Below are positions 1 to 7,894 of a DNA stretch of 18,772 nucleotides, piece after piece (within the stretch, counting starts at the first letter, position 1; each line of letters starts with the position of its first letter). The notes under the pieces are model-generated. The model made no database searches and was not told the DNA's origin. It saw only the letters and a list, made by a program, of their open reading frames with translations. This DNA comes from JBEKYD01 sp049509915. Its GTDB lineage: Bacteria; Acidobacteriota; Terriglobia; Bryobacterales; Bryobacteraceae. The position numbers were made by a program, and so were the translations under genes. The stretch is from positions 1-18,772 of the forward strand of contig JBEKZL010000149.1 in assembly GCA_049509915.1 (NCBI GenBank), read 5' to 3'.

Positions 1-655
1 GCTGAAACGCGCTGGCGAAGCTCTCGGTGAAACGGGTGGAAGCGAAGGCGGTTCCGGCGGCGAACAGGTGGGCCAGATCGAGCGTTGCCGGCAACGGAGA
101 GCCGGCGCAGGCGATGCCGGTTGCATAGAGGGTGGCATACAAACTCGGCTGGGAGTAGGCGACCGTAGCGGTAGAAACGTTGAGCGGCACGCTGAACGAC
201 ACATCGGCCACCACCGCTCGCGGTGTCGAACCCAACTGGCTGACGTCGGCGCGCAGGCCCGAAACCTGCAGGCTGAGCGAACCGCCGGCCGGGACGGTCA
301 GGGCGATTCCATTGAAAGCGATGCTGGAGCCGCTGACCATGCCGCGGTAGGAGGTGGGCACAAGGCCGGTGCCGTAATTGACCGAAAGCACCGCGTCGAG
401 AGAATTGGAGGCGGTGTCGATGCGGTCGGTAATATTGACCGGGGCTGGCGTCACGTAGACGGTAAGATTACCGGATAGAGTGCTCGAGGGCGTCGCCATG
501 CACTGCAAAACGAGGTCGCCTAGTCGCTCGGTGACGCCTTCGGCGCGTACCTGGGAGGGAACCGCGGAAACCGAGCACTGAGCGGTTTGGGCTTGGAGCG
601 CGCTGGCCGCCGCGCACAGAGACAGGGCACAGACAGCAAGATAGCGGTGGAGCAT
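1..655 (-). CDS. Exported hypothetical protein, N-terminal part (runs off left edge)
   Basis: An open frame reads leftwards from ATG at 655-653 and has no stop before the window edge, giving about 218 codons. Residues 1-22 form a signal peptide (basic start MLHRY, hydrophobic core, likely cleavage after LQA). The mature part opens with QTAQCSVSAVPSQVRAEG and has a second Cys near residue 52 (DLVLQC), so Cys27-Cys52 may form a disulphide. The rest is rich in Ser, Thr, Val and Gly and looks like beta-sandwich surface repeats. A purine-rich AGGGAGA (668-674) lies 12 bases before the ATG and is a plausible ribosome site. I recall similar N-termini in Acidobacteria surface proteins but know no function. 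It shares the strand of the secretin cluster but is 201 bases beyond the last pseudopilin, so co-transcription is uncertain. Confidence 0.72.
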   Translation of the reverse strand, partial: MLHRYLAVCALSLCAAASALQAQTAQCSVSAVPSQVRAEGVTERLGDLVLQCMATPSSTLSGNLTVYVTPAPVNITDRIDTASNSLDAVLSVNYGTGLVPTSYRGMVSGSSIAFNGIALTVPAGGSLSLQVSGLRADVSQLGSTPRAVVADVSFSVPLNVSTATVAYSQPSLYATLYATGIACAGSPLPATLDLAHLFAAGTAFASTRFTESFASAFQ

Positions 656-856
656 AATGGTTGGGATTCTCCCTACTCGGCTGATAGCCGAAGGACGCAG
701 ACATCCTCAGTATACGAAAGACCTTTGCGATTGGTTACAAATTGTCGGACTCCTGATCGCGGTTCTATCCATTGGCGAGGAGAACAAGCAACTTACGGTG
801 AAACCTTAACATGAATAATACGAAGCGTCAGGCGTTGCGGGGCGAAGAGACCGGAC

Positions 857-1258
857 CTACCAATCCGCATAGGCGCTCCCGTCCAGGCTCGTTTTGTCCG
901 ATCCGCTGCGCACATCGAAGATGCCCGGGTCGGATTGGTTTAGGGCTTGGCTGGCATCCTCCATAATGATCTTCCAGGTTGAATTGGAGGCGGTCATGGG
1001 ATCCATGGGCACGTCTTTCAGGTACCCTTCGCTCACCAGGTCCTGCAGCGATTGCGGGGCTTTCATTTTGTCGTAGCTATAGTTGTCAATCACCGTGCGG
1101 ATGGTGAAAAGATTGTTCTTAAGGACGCTTTCCTTGGCCCGGATAATGGTCTTCTGATAGATGGGAATGGCCATGGTGATGAGCAGCAGGATGACGGCGA
1201 TAACCACCATCAGCTCGACGAAGGTGAAGCCGCGGGTATGTAATTTACCATTCCGCAT
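857..1258 (-). CDS. GspG-like type II/IV pseudopilin, second copy
   Basis: With ATG at 1258-1256 this is 133 residues. The leader MRNGKLHTRG ends in Gly10, followed by FTFVEL with Glu at +5 of the mature protein. That is the class III prepilin signature cut and methylated by the prepilin peptidase. A hydrophobic helix to about residue 33 (VIAVILLLITMAIPIY) would anchor the pilin in the inner membrane. The remainder resembles a GspG globular domain: NNLFTIRTVIDNYSYDK, then YLKDVPMDPMT, ending SLDGSAYADW. The start overlaps the end of the preceding pseudopilin by 14 bases, so translational coupling is likely. Upstream in-frame starts at 1270 and 1312 are possible but would lengthen the leader. 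It probably forms part of a pseudopilus working with the secretin two genes upstream. Assigning it to type II secretion rather than a type IV pilus is inference. Confidence 0.85.
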   Translation of the reverse strand: MRNGKLHTRGFTFVELMVVIAVILLLITMAIPIYQKTIIRAKESVLKNNLFTIRTVIDNYSYDKMKAPQSLQDLVSEGYLKDVPMDPMTASNSTWKIIMEDASQALNQSDPGIFDVRSGSDKTSLDGSAYADW

Positions 1259-1751
1259 AGGAGCTGCCATCGGGGGCTTTCTGGTCGGTCTTGGTGTAAA
1301 TATCGAAAACATCCTGGCCGCCCCAACTGTTGGATTTTGGATCGTCCTGGTCGCTGCGCATGCCCCACTCCGTAGAACCCGTGAAGGGATCCTGGGGGAT
1401 ACGGCGCAGGAAGCGGAGTTTCTTGCCGTCGGCGGAGCCGGGCAGCTTGACGCCCTCCACTAGAATCTCGAGTTTCTCAGGCCAGCAATTGCTGCCGGCC
1501 TTGGGGGCTCCCAGGTAGCCGAGATCGCAATAATCCTTATACTTGTCGATGGCCCGCCGGACCTCGGCCAAATCGTGGCGAAGTTCGCGCTCCCGCTGAG
1601 CACGGACTTTTGCGCGGGCAAGCGGCACAGACATAGTAGTGAGCACGAGCATGATGGTGAAAGCCACGATGAGCTCGATCAAGGTCAGACCCCGTTGGCG
1701 TGCCCGCCCGCGCTCCACTTTGTTGTGTGCCTGGTTGTGTGCCTGCCGCAT
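1245..1751 (-). CDS. GspG-like type II/IV pseudopilin, first copy
   Basis: Counted from ATG at 1751-1749 the protein has 168 residues. A basic leader of 21 residues ends RARQRG, and the mature N-terminus LTLIEL carries Glu at +5, the prepilin peptidase signature. A hydrophobic helix follows (IVAFTIMLVLTTMSVPLA). The soluble part has HDLAEVRRAIDKYKDYCDLGYLG, a Cys pair (DYC and SNCW), and the RIPQDPFTG segment typical of GspG. It ends APDGSSYAEW, nearly the same as the end of the next gene. A GTG at 1763 overlaps the secretin stop as GTGA and is an alternative start. I prefer the ATG because GAAGTGAG lies a suitable distance before it. Gene order secretin-pilin-pilin indicates one operon. Confidence 0.87.
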   Translation of the reverse strand: MRQAHNQAHNKVERGRARQRGLTLIELIVAFTIMLVLTTMSVPLARAKVRAQRERELRHDLAEVRRAIDKYKDYCDLGYLGAPKAGSNCWPEKLEILVEGVKLPGSADGKKLRFLRRIPQDPFTGSTEWGMRSDQDDPKSNSWGGQDVFDIYTKTDQKAPDGSSYAEW

Positions 1752-1759
1752 GACGATTC

Positions 1760-4246
1760 TCACTTCACATTGATGGTCAATTGAGGGCTGGCGGAAGCGA
1801 TCACCTGGCCTTCGGAATTGCGCACCGCCAAGCTGGGCATGGTGACGGTGGTGGAACCGGCGGCGAGCGGTTGAAAGATCAGCGTGACAAGGGTGCCCGA
1901 AGCGGCCGAAGGAAGCGGCGCATGTTGCTGGCGCTTGAGTTCGATGGCGGCTTGGCCGGATTCGTTGTGGATGGTCTTACTGAAGGCGATCTGCGGTCCG
2001 CTACCCAACAGATCGCCCGGCTGGGCGTCGGTGAGTTTCAGTGCCTTGGGGTCGAATTGAACGAACATGGGCGCCCCGGCTGGGTCGGCGGCGTTGTCGA
2101 GATGGAGAGAAACGGTGAGCGGCGTGCCCACAGTGCCATCGGCCTGGGCGGGTGCGAAGTAAACGCGGGCTGAACCTCCGGCCGAGGGAGGCGCCTGGGG
2201 AGGCGCGGGAGCCCCGCCGGTCCGCGGCAGCCGCATGGGCAAGAGAGGCGCGGTAGCCGGGGGCATCGGACCGGTAGGCATGGCCGGCTCGGTGACGGCT
2301 GGCACCGGGGCAGGCTGAACGATGGCCTGGTTTTGAGGAAGCTCCTGGGGCGCAGCCACGGCCGCGCCGGCTGGCGGCTTGGCGGCGGGCGCGGCGCCCT
2401 CGTCTCCGGCGGCGTAATGGATCTTCACGCTGGTGGTGTTGCCGACGTCGATGGGCCGCAGGTCGTCGGCGGTAATGTCGGGGCGGCGCAGGATGTGCGG
2501 GATCAGCACGATCATGATTTCGTCGCGGTTGTGAGTTACGCTATCGCCTTTGAACAGAGTCCCGACCAAGGGAATCGAGGAGAGTCCGGGGATTCCGGTG
2601 ACGGTTTTATCGTCCTCGGTGTTGAGCAGGCCGCCCAGCAGCCCAACCTCGCCTTCCCGCATGCGGATTTCGTGCTCCACCTTACGCTGCCCGATGATGG
2701 GCTCGTTAATGCCGCCGATGCTGGTGTATCCGCTGACGGTGGAAATGTCGATCGTGATGTGGATGGTGACTTCGCCGTTCTCATGCACGTGCGGCTGCAT
2801 GCCCACATTCACGCCTACATCCAGGTATTGGAACTGGGTGCTGACCAGAGGGCTGACGCTGACGCCACTGACGCCCGGCTGGTAGCTGCCGGTGGCGGTC
2901 GGTTCGCGCGACCCGATATTCAGGGTCGCCTTGATGCCGTCGAGCGAGCGAAGCTGCGGGGACTGCAGGATTTTCGTCTTGGCGTCGCTCATCACGGCCT
3001 GCAGCAAGGCGTTGGGCAGGGTGGTGGACCAATCCGCGCTCGAAAGATGGCTCAGCGAATTCAGGCCGATGGTGGACGATGTGGAGGTGCTCGAAGAAGT
3101 CGTGCCCGAGGTGCTGGTTCCCGAGGCGGTGCTGGCCGTGGTAGCGATCGACGAGCGCGGCTGAAAGTTGGCGGACATGTTCAGTCCGCCGGTGATCAGC
3201 GCCGCACTGAGCTGACGGCTGAAGGTGGAATTGACTTCGATTACCAGAACGTCCACCAGGACTTCGGCCTTGGGCTTATCGAGGCTGGCGATGATTTTCC
3301 CGGCTAAAGCGACCTTGTCGGCTTCCCCGCGGGCCACGATGGCGTACTGCGAGTTATATGGGAACAGCTTCTGAATTTCGGTGATGGTGCGGACGGCGTT
3401 GAGAATCTCCTGCAGCTCCTGGGTGGTATTGGTGTTCTGCAGGTAGAAGACCCTGGTGACCTGCTCTTCGTAGTCGCGGCGTTTGGCCTGGCTGTCATTG
3501 GTCACGAAGATGGCATTGGAGGAGAGCGGCTTCCAAAAAGACTTGGTGAGCACGGCCAGGTAATCGAGAGCCTGTTCCACGGTCAGGTCGTCCAGCTCGA
3601 TATTGAAGCCGTCGTGCGACGGCGCTTGATATTCGGGATCCCAAAGCAGGTTGATGCCGGCCAGCTTCGCCACGGTTTCCCACAAGACTCGCGTCTTGTT
3701 GTTCATTTTGAGATTGATGGGCGCCGGATTGAGGGGCCTGAGCTCGGGCACCGCGAGCATGCGGCCGAACTTCTTTTGTTCCTCCCGCTGGTAGGATTCG
3801 GCGGGAGTCAGGGCGCGTTCGGCGGGAGGAGTTTCCTTACCGGTGGCTTCCACGCGCTTGCGCTCGCGTTCGATCATTTCCTGGGTCGTGTGAATTTCCT
3901 GAGCCGCCACGGTGGAACCGGGATCGGTGGCGTAAGCCTTCTGAAACTCGATCAAAGCATTGCCCAATTGCCCGGCGGCGCGAGTCCTGAGACCGCTATC
4001 GAGGTGCGCCTGGCTGGCCTGGAAACGCCCTTTATCGGTTGCCATCTGATAGGTGACATCGGACGGGTCTTCGGCCAGGGCTCTTTCGAAGCAATCGAGA
4101 GCGGCGTCCCATTCTTTGCGGGCTTGATGGGCGCGTCCTTCGGCCAGAAGGTGGTCGCCTTTGCGGTTGCCGGCCACGGCGGGAAAACCCGCGCCGAGCA
4201 AGACAAAGAACGCGGCACCCACCGTTAAACGGTTGAAAGAGAACAT
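1760..4246 (-). CDS. Secretin (GspD/PilQ family) with N-terminal TPR and C-terminal cohesin domain
   Basis: A protein of 828 residues. Residues 1-25 are a signal peptide ending FPAVAG. About 28-120 form tetratricopeptide-like helices (EWDAALDCFERALAEDPSD, LGNALIEFQKAYATDPGS). About 168-255 is an N0/STN-like domain, followed by an N1 secretin_N repeat (VTRVFYLQNTNTTQELQEIL). A Ser/Thr-rich loop sits at about 363-395. The pore-forming secretin domain carries ILQSPQLRSLDGIKATLNIG and the signature GIPGLSSIPLVGTLF near 548-562. After a Pro/Ala-rich linker (about 610-690) a cohesin-like beta-sandwich occupies about 692-828 (ARVYFAPAQADGTVGTPLTV). The secretin would form the outer-membrane ring through which the pseudopilus pushes or extrudes substrates. 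ATPase, platform and peptidase genes are absent from the window. The start at 4246 is supported by the signal peptide, although its ribosome site is weak. Confidence 0.93.
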   Translation of the reverse strand: MFSFNRLTVGAAFFVLLGAGFPAVAGNRKGDHLLAEGRAHQARKEWDAALDCFERALAEDPSDVTYQMATDKGRFQASQAHLDSGLRTRAAGQLGNALIEFQKAYATDPGSTVAAQEIHTTQEMIERERKRVEATGKETPPAERALTPAESYQREEQKKFGRMLAVPELRPLNPAPINLKMNNKTRVLWETVAKLAGINLLWDPEYQAPSHDGFNIELDDLTVEQALDYLAVLTKSFWKPLSSNAIFVTNDSQAKRRDYEEQVTRVFYLQNTNTTQELQEILNAVRTITEIQKLFPYNSQYAIVARGEADKVALAGKIIASLDKPKAEVLVDVLVIEVNSTFSRQLSAALITGGLNMSANFQPRSSIATTASTASGTSTSGTTSSSTSTSSTIGLNSLSHLSSADWSTTLPNALLQAVMSDAKTKILQSPQLRSLDGIKATLNIGSREPTATGSYQPGVSGVSVSPLVSTQFQYLDVGVNVGMQPHVHENGEVTIHITIDISTVSGYTSIGGINEPIIGQRKVEHEIRMREGEVGLLGGLLNTEDDKTVTGIPGLSSIPLVGTLFKGDSVTHNRDEIMIVLIPHILRRPDITADDLRPIDVGNTTSVKIHYAAGDEGAAPAAKPPAGAAVAAPQELPQNQAIVQPAPVPAVTEPAMPTGPMPPATAPLLPMRLPRTGGAPAPPQAPPSAGGSARVYFAPAQADGTVGTPLTVSLHLDNAADPAGAPMFVQFDPKALKLTDAQPGDLLGSGPQIAFSKTIHNESGQAAIELKRQQHAPLPSAASGTLVTLIFQPLAAGSTTVTMPSLAVRNSEGQVIASASPQLTINVK

Positions 4247-4267
4247 TTTCGCTCTACTCTAAGCTGC

Positions 4268-4295
4268 TTTCCGAGGCCTTGCCGCGGGCTATAAT
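4268..4295 (+). promoter_or_regulatory. Predicted sigma-70-type promoter of smpB
   Basis: A perfect TATAAT lies at 4290-4295. Sixteen bases upstream is TTTCCG (4268-4273), a poor -35 match. Transcription would start near 4302, leaving a leader of about 33 bases before the smpB GTG. It sits in the 88-base gap between the divergent secretin and smpB genes. Confidence 0.5.
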
Positions 4296-4334
4296 AATGC
4301 CCAGAGGTGGTTACGCGGTCCGGAGCCATCTAAA

Positions 4335-4844
4335 GTGATTGACGAGATTGCGCTTCGGGACGTTGAGACCAAAAAATTGGCCGATAAGAACTTCACTTTC
4401 AAGATCCTCGGCGACAACCGGCAGGCCGGGCATAACTACTTTTTGATGGAGCGGTTTGAGGCCGGCATGGTGCTGACGGGCACGGAGGTGAAAGCGGCCA
4501 AGAGTGGCAAGGTTCAGCTCAAGGACGCCTACGCCGCGGTGGAGGGAAGCGAGGCTTGGCTCGTCAATGCGCACATCGCCGAGTACACCCACGGCAACCG
4601 CGAAAACCACGTGCCCGTGCGCAAACGCAAGCTGCTGCTGCACCGCCGGGAGATCGATAAGCTGCAGGTGGAAACGCGGGAAAAAGGCCTCTCGTTGATT
4701 CCCACCAAAATCTATCTCAAGAACGGCCGTATCAAGTGCGAATTCGCGATAGCCAAGGGCAAGAAATTGCATGACAAGCGCGAAACCGAACGCGCCCGTA
4801 CCGCCGAAGCCGAAGCCCGCGCCGAAATGCGCCGCCGCGCCTGA
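4335..4844 (+). CDS. smpB: SsrA-binding protein SmpB (trans-translation)
   Basis: SmpB binds tmRNA and brings it to ribosomes stalled on broken messages, so the nascent chain is tagged for breakdown. The protein is 169 residues, slightly longer than the usual 150-160. The beta-barrel core is clear: DNRQAGHNYFLMERFEAG, then GTEVKAAKSGKVQLKDAYA, AHIAEYTHGN, and RKRKLLLHRREIDKL. The C-terminal tail GKKLHDKRETERAR is strongly basic and helical, as expected for the part that enters the decoding centre. The start is GTG at 4335, with GGAG at 4322-4325 as ribosome site nine bases before it. It is divergent from the secretin gene and 50 bases ahead of the MocR-type gene. No tmRNA gene was seen in the window. 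Confidence 0.96.
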   Translation: MIDEIALRDVETKKLADKNFTFKILGDNRQAGHNYFLMERFEAGMVLTGTEVKAAKSGKVQLKDAYAAVEGSEAWLVNAHIAEYTHGNRENHVPVRKRKLLLHRREIDKLQVETREKGLSLIPTKIYLKNGRIKCEFAIAKGKKLHDKRETERARTAEAEARAEMRRRA

Positions 4845-4894
4845 AAAAACAAATTCCTCGCCCAACCACACCCATCCAATATGGTAGGCTTTGG

Positions 4895-6388
4895 ATGATG
4901 GATTTCACGCCGCAGCTCCGGCATGACTCCGATATTCCTCTTTATCGGCAGATATTTCTGCACATTTCTGCACAAATCCGCTCTGGCGATCTGCTTTCCG
5001 GCGAGCGCCTTCCGGCCACTCGTGAATTGGCTGGCTTGCTTGGACTGAATCGCGCCACAATTTCTGCGGCTTACGAAATGCTCGAAACCGAGGGTCTGAT
5101 CGCCGGCCACGTGGGCCGGGGCAGCTTCGTTACCGGCACCGCGGGGCGCTCGTCTGCGGCGGGACTGGATTGGAGCAGCCTGCTCGATCGTCCCGACCCC
5201 GGCGCCGGCCAGGGAAACGCGGCCGGCCGCGACACCTTGCCCCGCCAGACCATCAGCTTTGCCACCTCCCGTCCGTCTCGGGACCTGTTTCCCCTGGACG
5301 AATTTCGCACGACTTGTGCCGCCGTTCTGGATCGTGCCGATCTGGCCGACATTTTGCAGCTCGGTTCGCCCGGCGGCTACGAACCGCTGCGGCGTTATCT
5401 TCTCGACGATGCCCGCCGCCAGGGGTTGGCCGGGCCGAACGACGACGTGCTGATCACCAACGGTTGCCAGCAGGCGCTCGACCTGATCGGCCGCGTCCTG
5501 CTCTCGCACGGCGATACGGTGGCGGTTGAAGATCCGATTTATCCCGGTTTGAAGAATCTGCTTGCCGATTTAGGCGCGCAGTTGGCGGGGATTCCGGTTT
5601 CCGCCGAAGGTTTGGAAGTGCCGGCGCTGGTTCGCATCCTCCAGCGCGAGCGCCCGCGCCTGTTAGTGGTGACGCCCAATTTTCAGAATCCTACCGGCGC
5701 CACCCTGCCGCTGGCGGCGCGTCACGCCCTGCTCGATGCCGCCCGCGCGGCCCGCGTCCCGGTGGTTGAAAACGATCCGTACGTCGATCTGCGCTACGAG
5801 GGCCAGCCCGTCGCGCCGCTGAAGGCGCTCGACCGGGGCGACGGCACGGTGTTGCTCCGCAGCTTCTCCAAGATCAGCTTTCCCGGCCTGCGGGTGGGGT
5901 GGGTGGTCGGTCCCAAACTGCTCGTCGACCGCCTGCGCCAGGCCAAAGAGGCCGCCGACCTGCACAGCGACCAGCTCTCTCAAGCCGTGCTGCTGGAGTT
6001 CGCCGAATCGGGCCGCCTGGCGGCGCACCTCGCCCGTGTGCTCGAAGCCGGCCGCGACCGGTTGCGCGCCACGCTGGCTGCCTGCCGCGATCTGTTGCCG
6101 CCAGGCGCGCGATGGACTACCCCGGAAGGCGGCATGAATCTCTGGCTGCGCCTGCCTGAGCCTTTGGATGCCGCCGCCCTGCTCGGCCGCGCCCAGAAGG
6201 AAGGCGTCAGCTTCCTGCCGTCGCGCTACTTCGCCGTCTCGCGTCAGGACCCGGGCGGCCTGCGCCTGAGCTTTGCCGGTCTGGCGCCGCCGGAGATCCG
6301 CGCGGGCCTGTCGATTCTGGCGCGCATCGTTTCGGCCGAACTGGCCGCCACTCTCCGCGGCGACGAGCCGGTCCCGGCCATGGTTTGA
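4895..6388 (+). CDS. MocR/PdxR-like GntR-family regulator with aminotransferase domain
   Basis: A 497-residue fusion. Residues about 14-82 are a GntR winged helix (IPLYRQIFLHISAQIRSGD, then GERLPATRELAGLLGLNRAT and GHVGRGSFV). From about 115 to the end is a fold-type I aminotransferase: LITNGCQQALDLIGR, TPNFQNPTGATL, the DPY motif, and the PLP Schiff-base lysine in SFSKISFPGLRVG (Lys326). MocR proteins of the PdxR group sense PLP through this domain and activate pdxST. Here the gene lies 37 bases before pdxS on the same strand, so it is probably co-transcribed and may control its own operon. The alternative is an enzyme such as a 2-aminoadipate-type aminotransferase carrying a vestigial DNA-binding domain. 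ATG at 4898 is an equally possible start. Confidence 0.9.
   Translation: MMDFTPQLRHDSDIPLYRQIFLHISAQIRSGDLLSGERLPATRELAGLLGLNRATISAAYEMLETEGLIAGHVGRGSFVTGTAGRSSAAGLDWSSLLDRPDPGAGQGNAAGRDTLPRQTISFATSRPSRDLFPLDEFRTTCAAVLDRADLADILQLGSPGGYEPLRRYLLDDARRQGLAGPNDDVLITNGCQQALDLIGRVLLSHGDTVAVEDPIYPGLKNLLADLGAQLAGIPVSAEGLEVPALVRILQRERPRLLVVTPNFQNPTGATLPLAARHALLDAARAARVPVVENDPYVDLRYEGQPVAPLKALDRGDGTVLLRSFSKISFPGLRVGWVVGPKLLVDRLRQAKEAADLHSDQLSQAVLLEFAESGRLAAHLARVLEAGRDRLRATLAACRDLLPPGARWTTPEGGMNLWLRLPEPLDAAALLGRAQKEGVSFLPSRYFAVSRQDPGGLRLSFAGLAPPEIRAGLSILARIVSAELAATLRGDEPVPAMV
4954..4973 (+). repeat. Perfect tandem 10-mer inside the MocR gene
   Basis: ATTTCTGCAC occurs twice head to tail (4954-4963 and 4964-4973) within codons for IFLHISAQ of the winged-helix domain. 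It may be chance in coding sequence. It is listed because MocR regulators often bind direct repeats and this one lies about 60 bases inside the putative autoregulated gene. Confidence 0.4.
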
Positions 6389-6425
6389 AGTTTGGCAGCG
6401 TTTTGATTGGGAGGTATTGGACGAA

Positions 6426-7316
6426 ATGTTTCAGTTTTCCAGCGAGCAATTCCGGGTAAAAGTCGGACTGGCTGAGATGCTCAAGGGCGGCGTCATCATG
6501 GACGTCACCAATGCCGATCAGGCCAAGATCGCCGAAGATGCGGGCGCCAGCGCCGTGATGGCGCTTGAGCGGGTCCCGGCCGACATCCGCAAGGAAGGCG
6601 GCGTTGCCCGCATGGCCAACATCGCCGTCATCGAAAAGATCATGGCTACCGTCACGATTCCGGTGATGGCCAAGGCCCGCATCGGCCACTTCGTGGAAGC
6701 GCGCATACTGGAATCGCTCGGCGTAGATTACATCGATGAGAGCGAAGTGCTCACTCCGGCCGACGAAGAGAACCACATCGATAAGGGCCCGTTCAAGGTG
6801 CCGTTCGTTTGCGGTGCGCGCAACCTGGGCGAAGCGCTCCGCCGCATCGCCGAAGGCGCCGCCATGATCCGTACCAAGGGCGAAGCCGGCTCCGGCAACA
6901 TTGTCGAAGCGGTGCGACACATCCGCACCATCATTAAGCAAATGAAACAGCTCACCGTGCTGGGCAAAGAGGAGCTGGTGCACCAGGCCAAGGAACTGCA
7001 GGCGCCGCTGGAGCTGGTGGAGTGGGTAGCCGAACATGGCAAGCTTCCAGTACCAAATTTTTCCGCCGGCGGTATTGCCACACCGGCCGACGCGGCCCTG
7101 GTGATGCAGCTTGGCGCCGAGGCGGTCTTCGTCGGGTCCGGCATCTTCAAGTCTTCCGATCCCGCCGCCCGGGCCAACGCCGTCGTGCAGGCAGCCAAGA
7201 ACTACCTGGACCCCGAAAAACTGCTCGCCGCCAGCCGCGCCCTGGGTGACGCCATGCCCGGCCTGGACATCTCTAAGATGCCCGAATCGGAGCTGCTGCA
7301 GACACGGGGCTGGTGA
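6426..7316 (+). CDS. pdxS: Pyridoxal 5'-phosphate synthase, synthase subunit PdxS
   Basis: PdxS condenses ribose 5-phosphate, glyceraldehyde 3-phosphate and ammonia into pyridoxal 5'-phosphate (PLP). The ammonia is delivered by PdxT. The 296-residue length is normal for the family. The (beta/alpha)8 barrel shows IMDVTNADQAKIAEDAGA with Asp26, PVMAKARIGHF with the first catalytic lysine Lys83, and MIRTKGEAGSGN with the second, Lys151. These correspond to Asp24, Lys81 and Lys149 of Bacillus subtilis PdxS. The ATG at 6426 is preceded by GGGAGG (6409-6414), eleven bases away. Upstream in-frame codons overlap the previous gene and lack family similarity. The gene sits between the MocR-type gene and pdxT in one operon. 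Confidence 0.98.
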   Translation: MFQFSSEQFRVKVGLAEMLKGGVIMDVTNADQAKIAEDAGASAVMALERVPADIRKEGGVARMANIAVIEKIMATVTIPVMAKARIGHFVEARILESLGVDYIDESEVLTPADEENHIDKGPFKVPFVCGARNLGEALRRIAEGAAMIRTKGEAGSGNIVEAVRHIRTIIKQMKQLTVLGKEELVHQAKELQAPLELVEWVAEHGKLPVPNFSAGGIATPADAALVMQLGAEAVFVGSGIFKSSDPAARANAVVQAAKNYLDPEKLLAASRALGDAMPGLDISKMPESELLQTRGW

Positions 7317-7894
7317 TGAAGCAAGTCGGCGTCCTGGCCCTCCAGGGCGATTTCGCGGCGCACGCCGCGGCCATCGAGCGCGCCGGCGCCCGCGCTGTTT
7401 TTGTCCGCGACCGGGAACAATTCAACGACATCGACGGACTGGTGATTCCCGGCGGCGAAAGCACCACCATGTTGAAGCTTCTCCACTACGATAATCTCAT
7501 GGAGCCGCTGGCCGCCTTCGGCCGGGAGAAGCCGGTTTTCGGCACGTGCGCTGGGGCTATCCTGATTGCCCGCAACGTCTTCCATCCCGCGCAGGAGTCC
7601 CTGGGGCTCATGGATATCGGAGTGGAACGAAACGCCTACGGTCGCCAGATCGACAGCCGCGTTGTGGAAATTGCGGTCGAGCCGGAATTCGAGACCCGGA
7701 CGGCCCGAGGCAGGTTGGAGGCCGTTTTCATTCGGGCTCCCATCATCCGCCGCGTCGGCCCCTCGGCTCACGTTCTGGCGGAATACCGCGGCGACCCGGT
7801 GCTGGTCGAGGAGGGGCGCCACCTGGTGGCTACATTTCACCCCGAATTGACCGCCGATCCCCGGGTGCACACTCTTTTTCTGGAGAAATTGTGA
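7316..7894 (+). CDS. pdxT: Pyridoxal 5'-phosphate synthase, glutaminase subunit PdxT
   Basis: PdxT is the class I glutamine amidotransferase that hydrolyses glutamine and channels ammonia to PdxS in the PLP synthase complex. It has 192 residues, as usual. VGVLALQGDFAAH at the start, PGGEST at 45-50, the nucleophile Cys78 in FGTCAGAILIA, and the dyad His175 and Glu177 in TFHPELT complete the triad. ATG at 7316 overlaps the pdxS stop by one base (TGATG), pointing to translational coupling that would keep the subunits balanced. GTG at 7313 is an alternative start one codon earlier. Confidence 0.98.
   Translation: MKQVGVLALQGDFAAHAAAIERAGARAVFVRDREQFNDIDGLVIPGGESTTMLKLLHYDNLMEPLAAFGREKPVFGTCAGAILIARNVFHPAQESLGLMDIGVERNAYGRQIDSRVVEIAVEPEFETRTARGRLEAVFIRAPIIRRVGPSAHVLAEYRGDPVLVEEGRHLVATFHPELTADPRVHTLFLEKL

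Noticed and set aside
2333..3307. Long plus-strand open frame (324 codons) opposite the secretin gene
   Set aside because: It is the antisense of a clearly recognised secretin. Its Gly/Asp/His-rich composition is typical of a GC-rich shadow frame.
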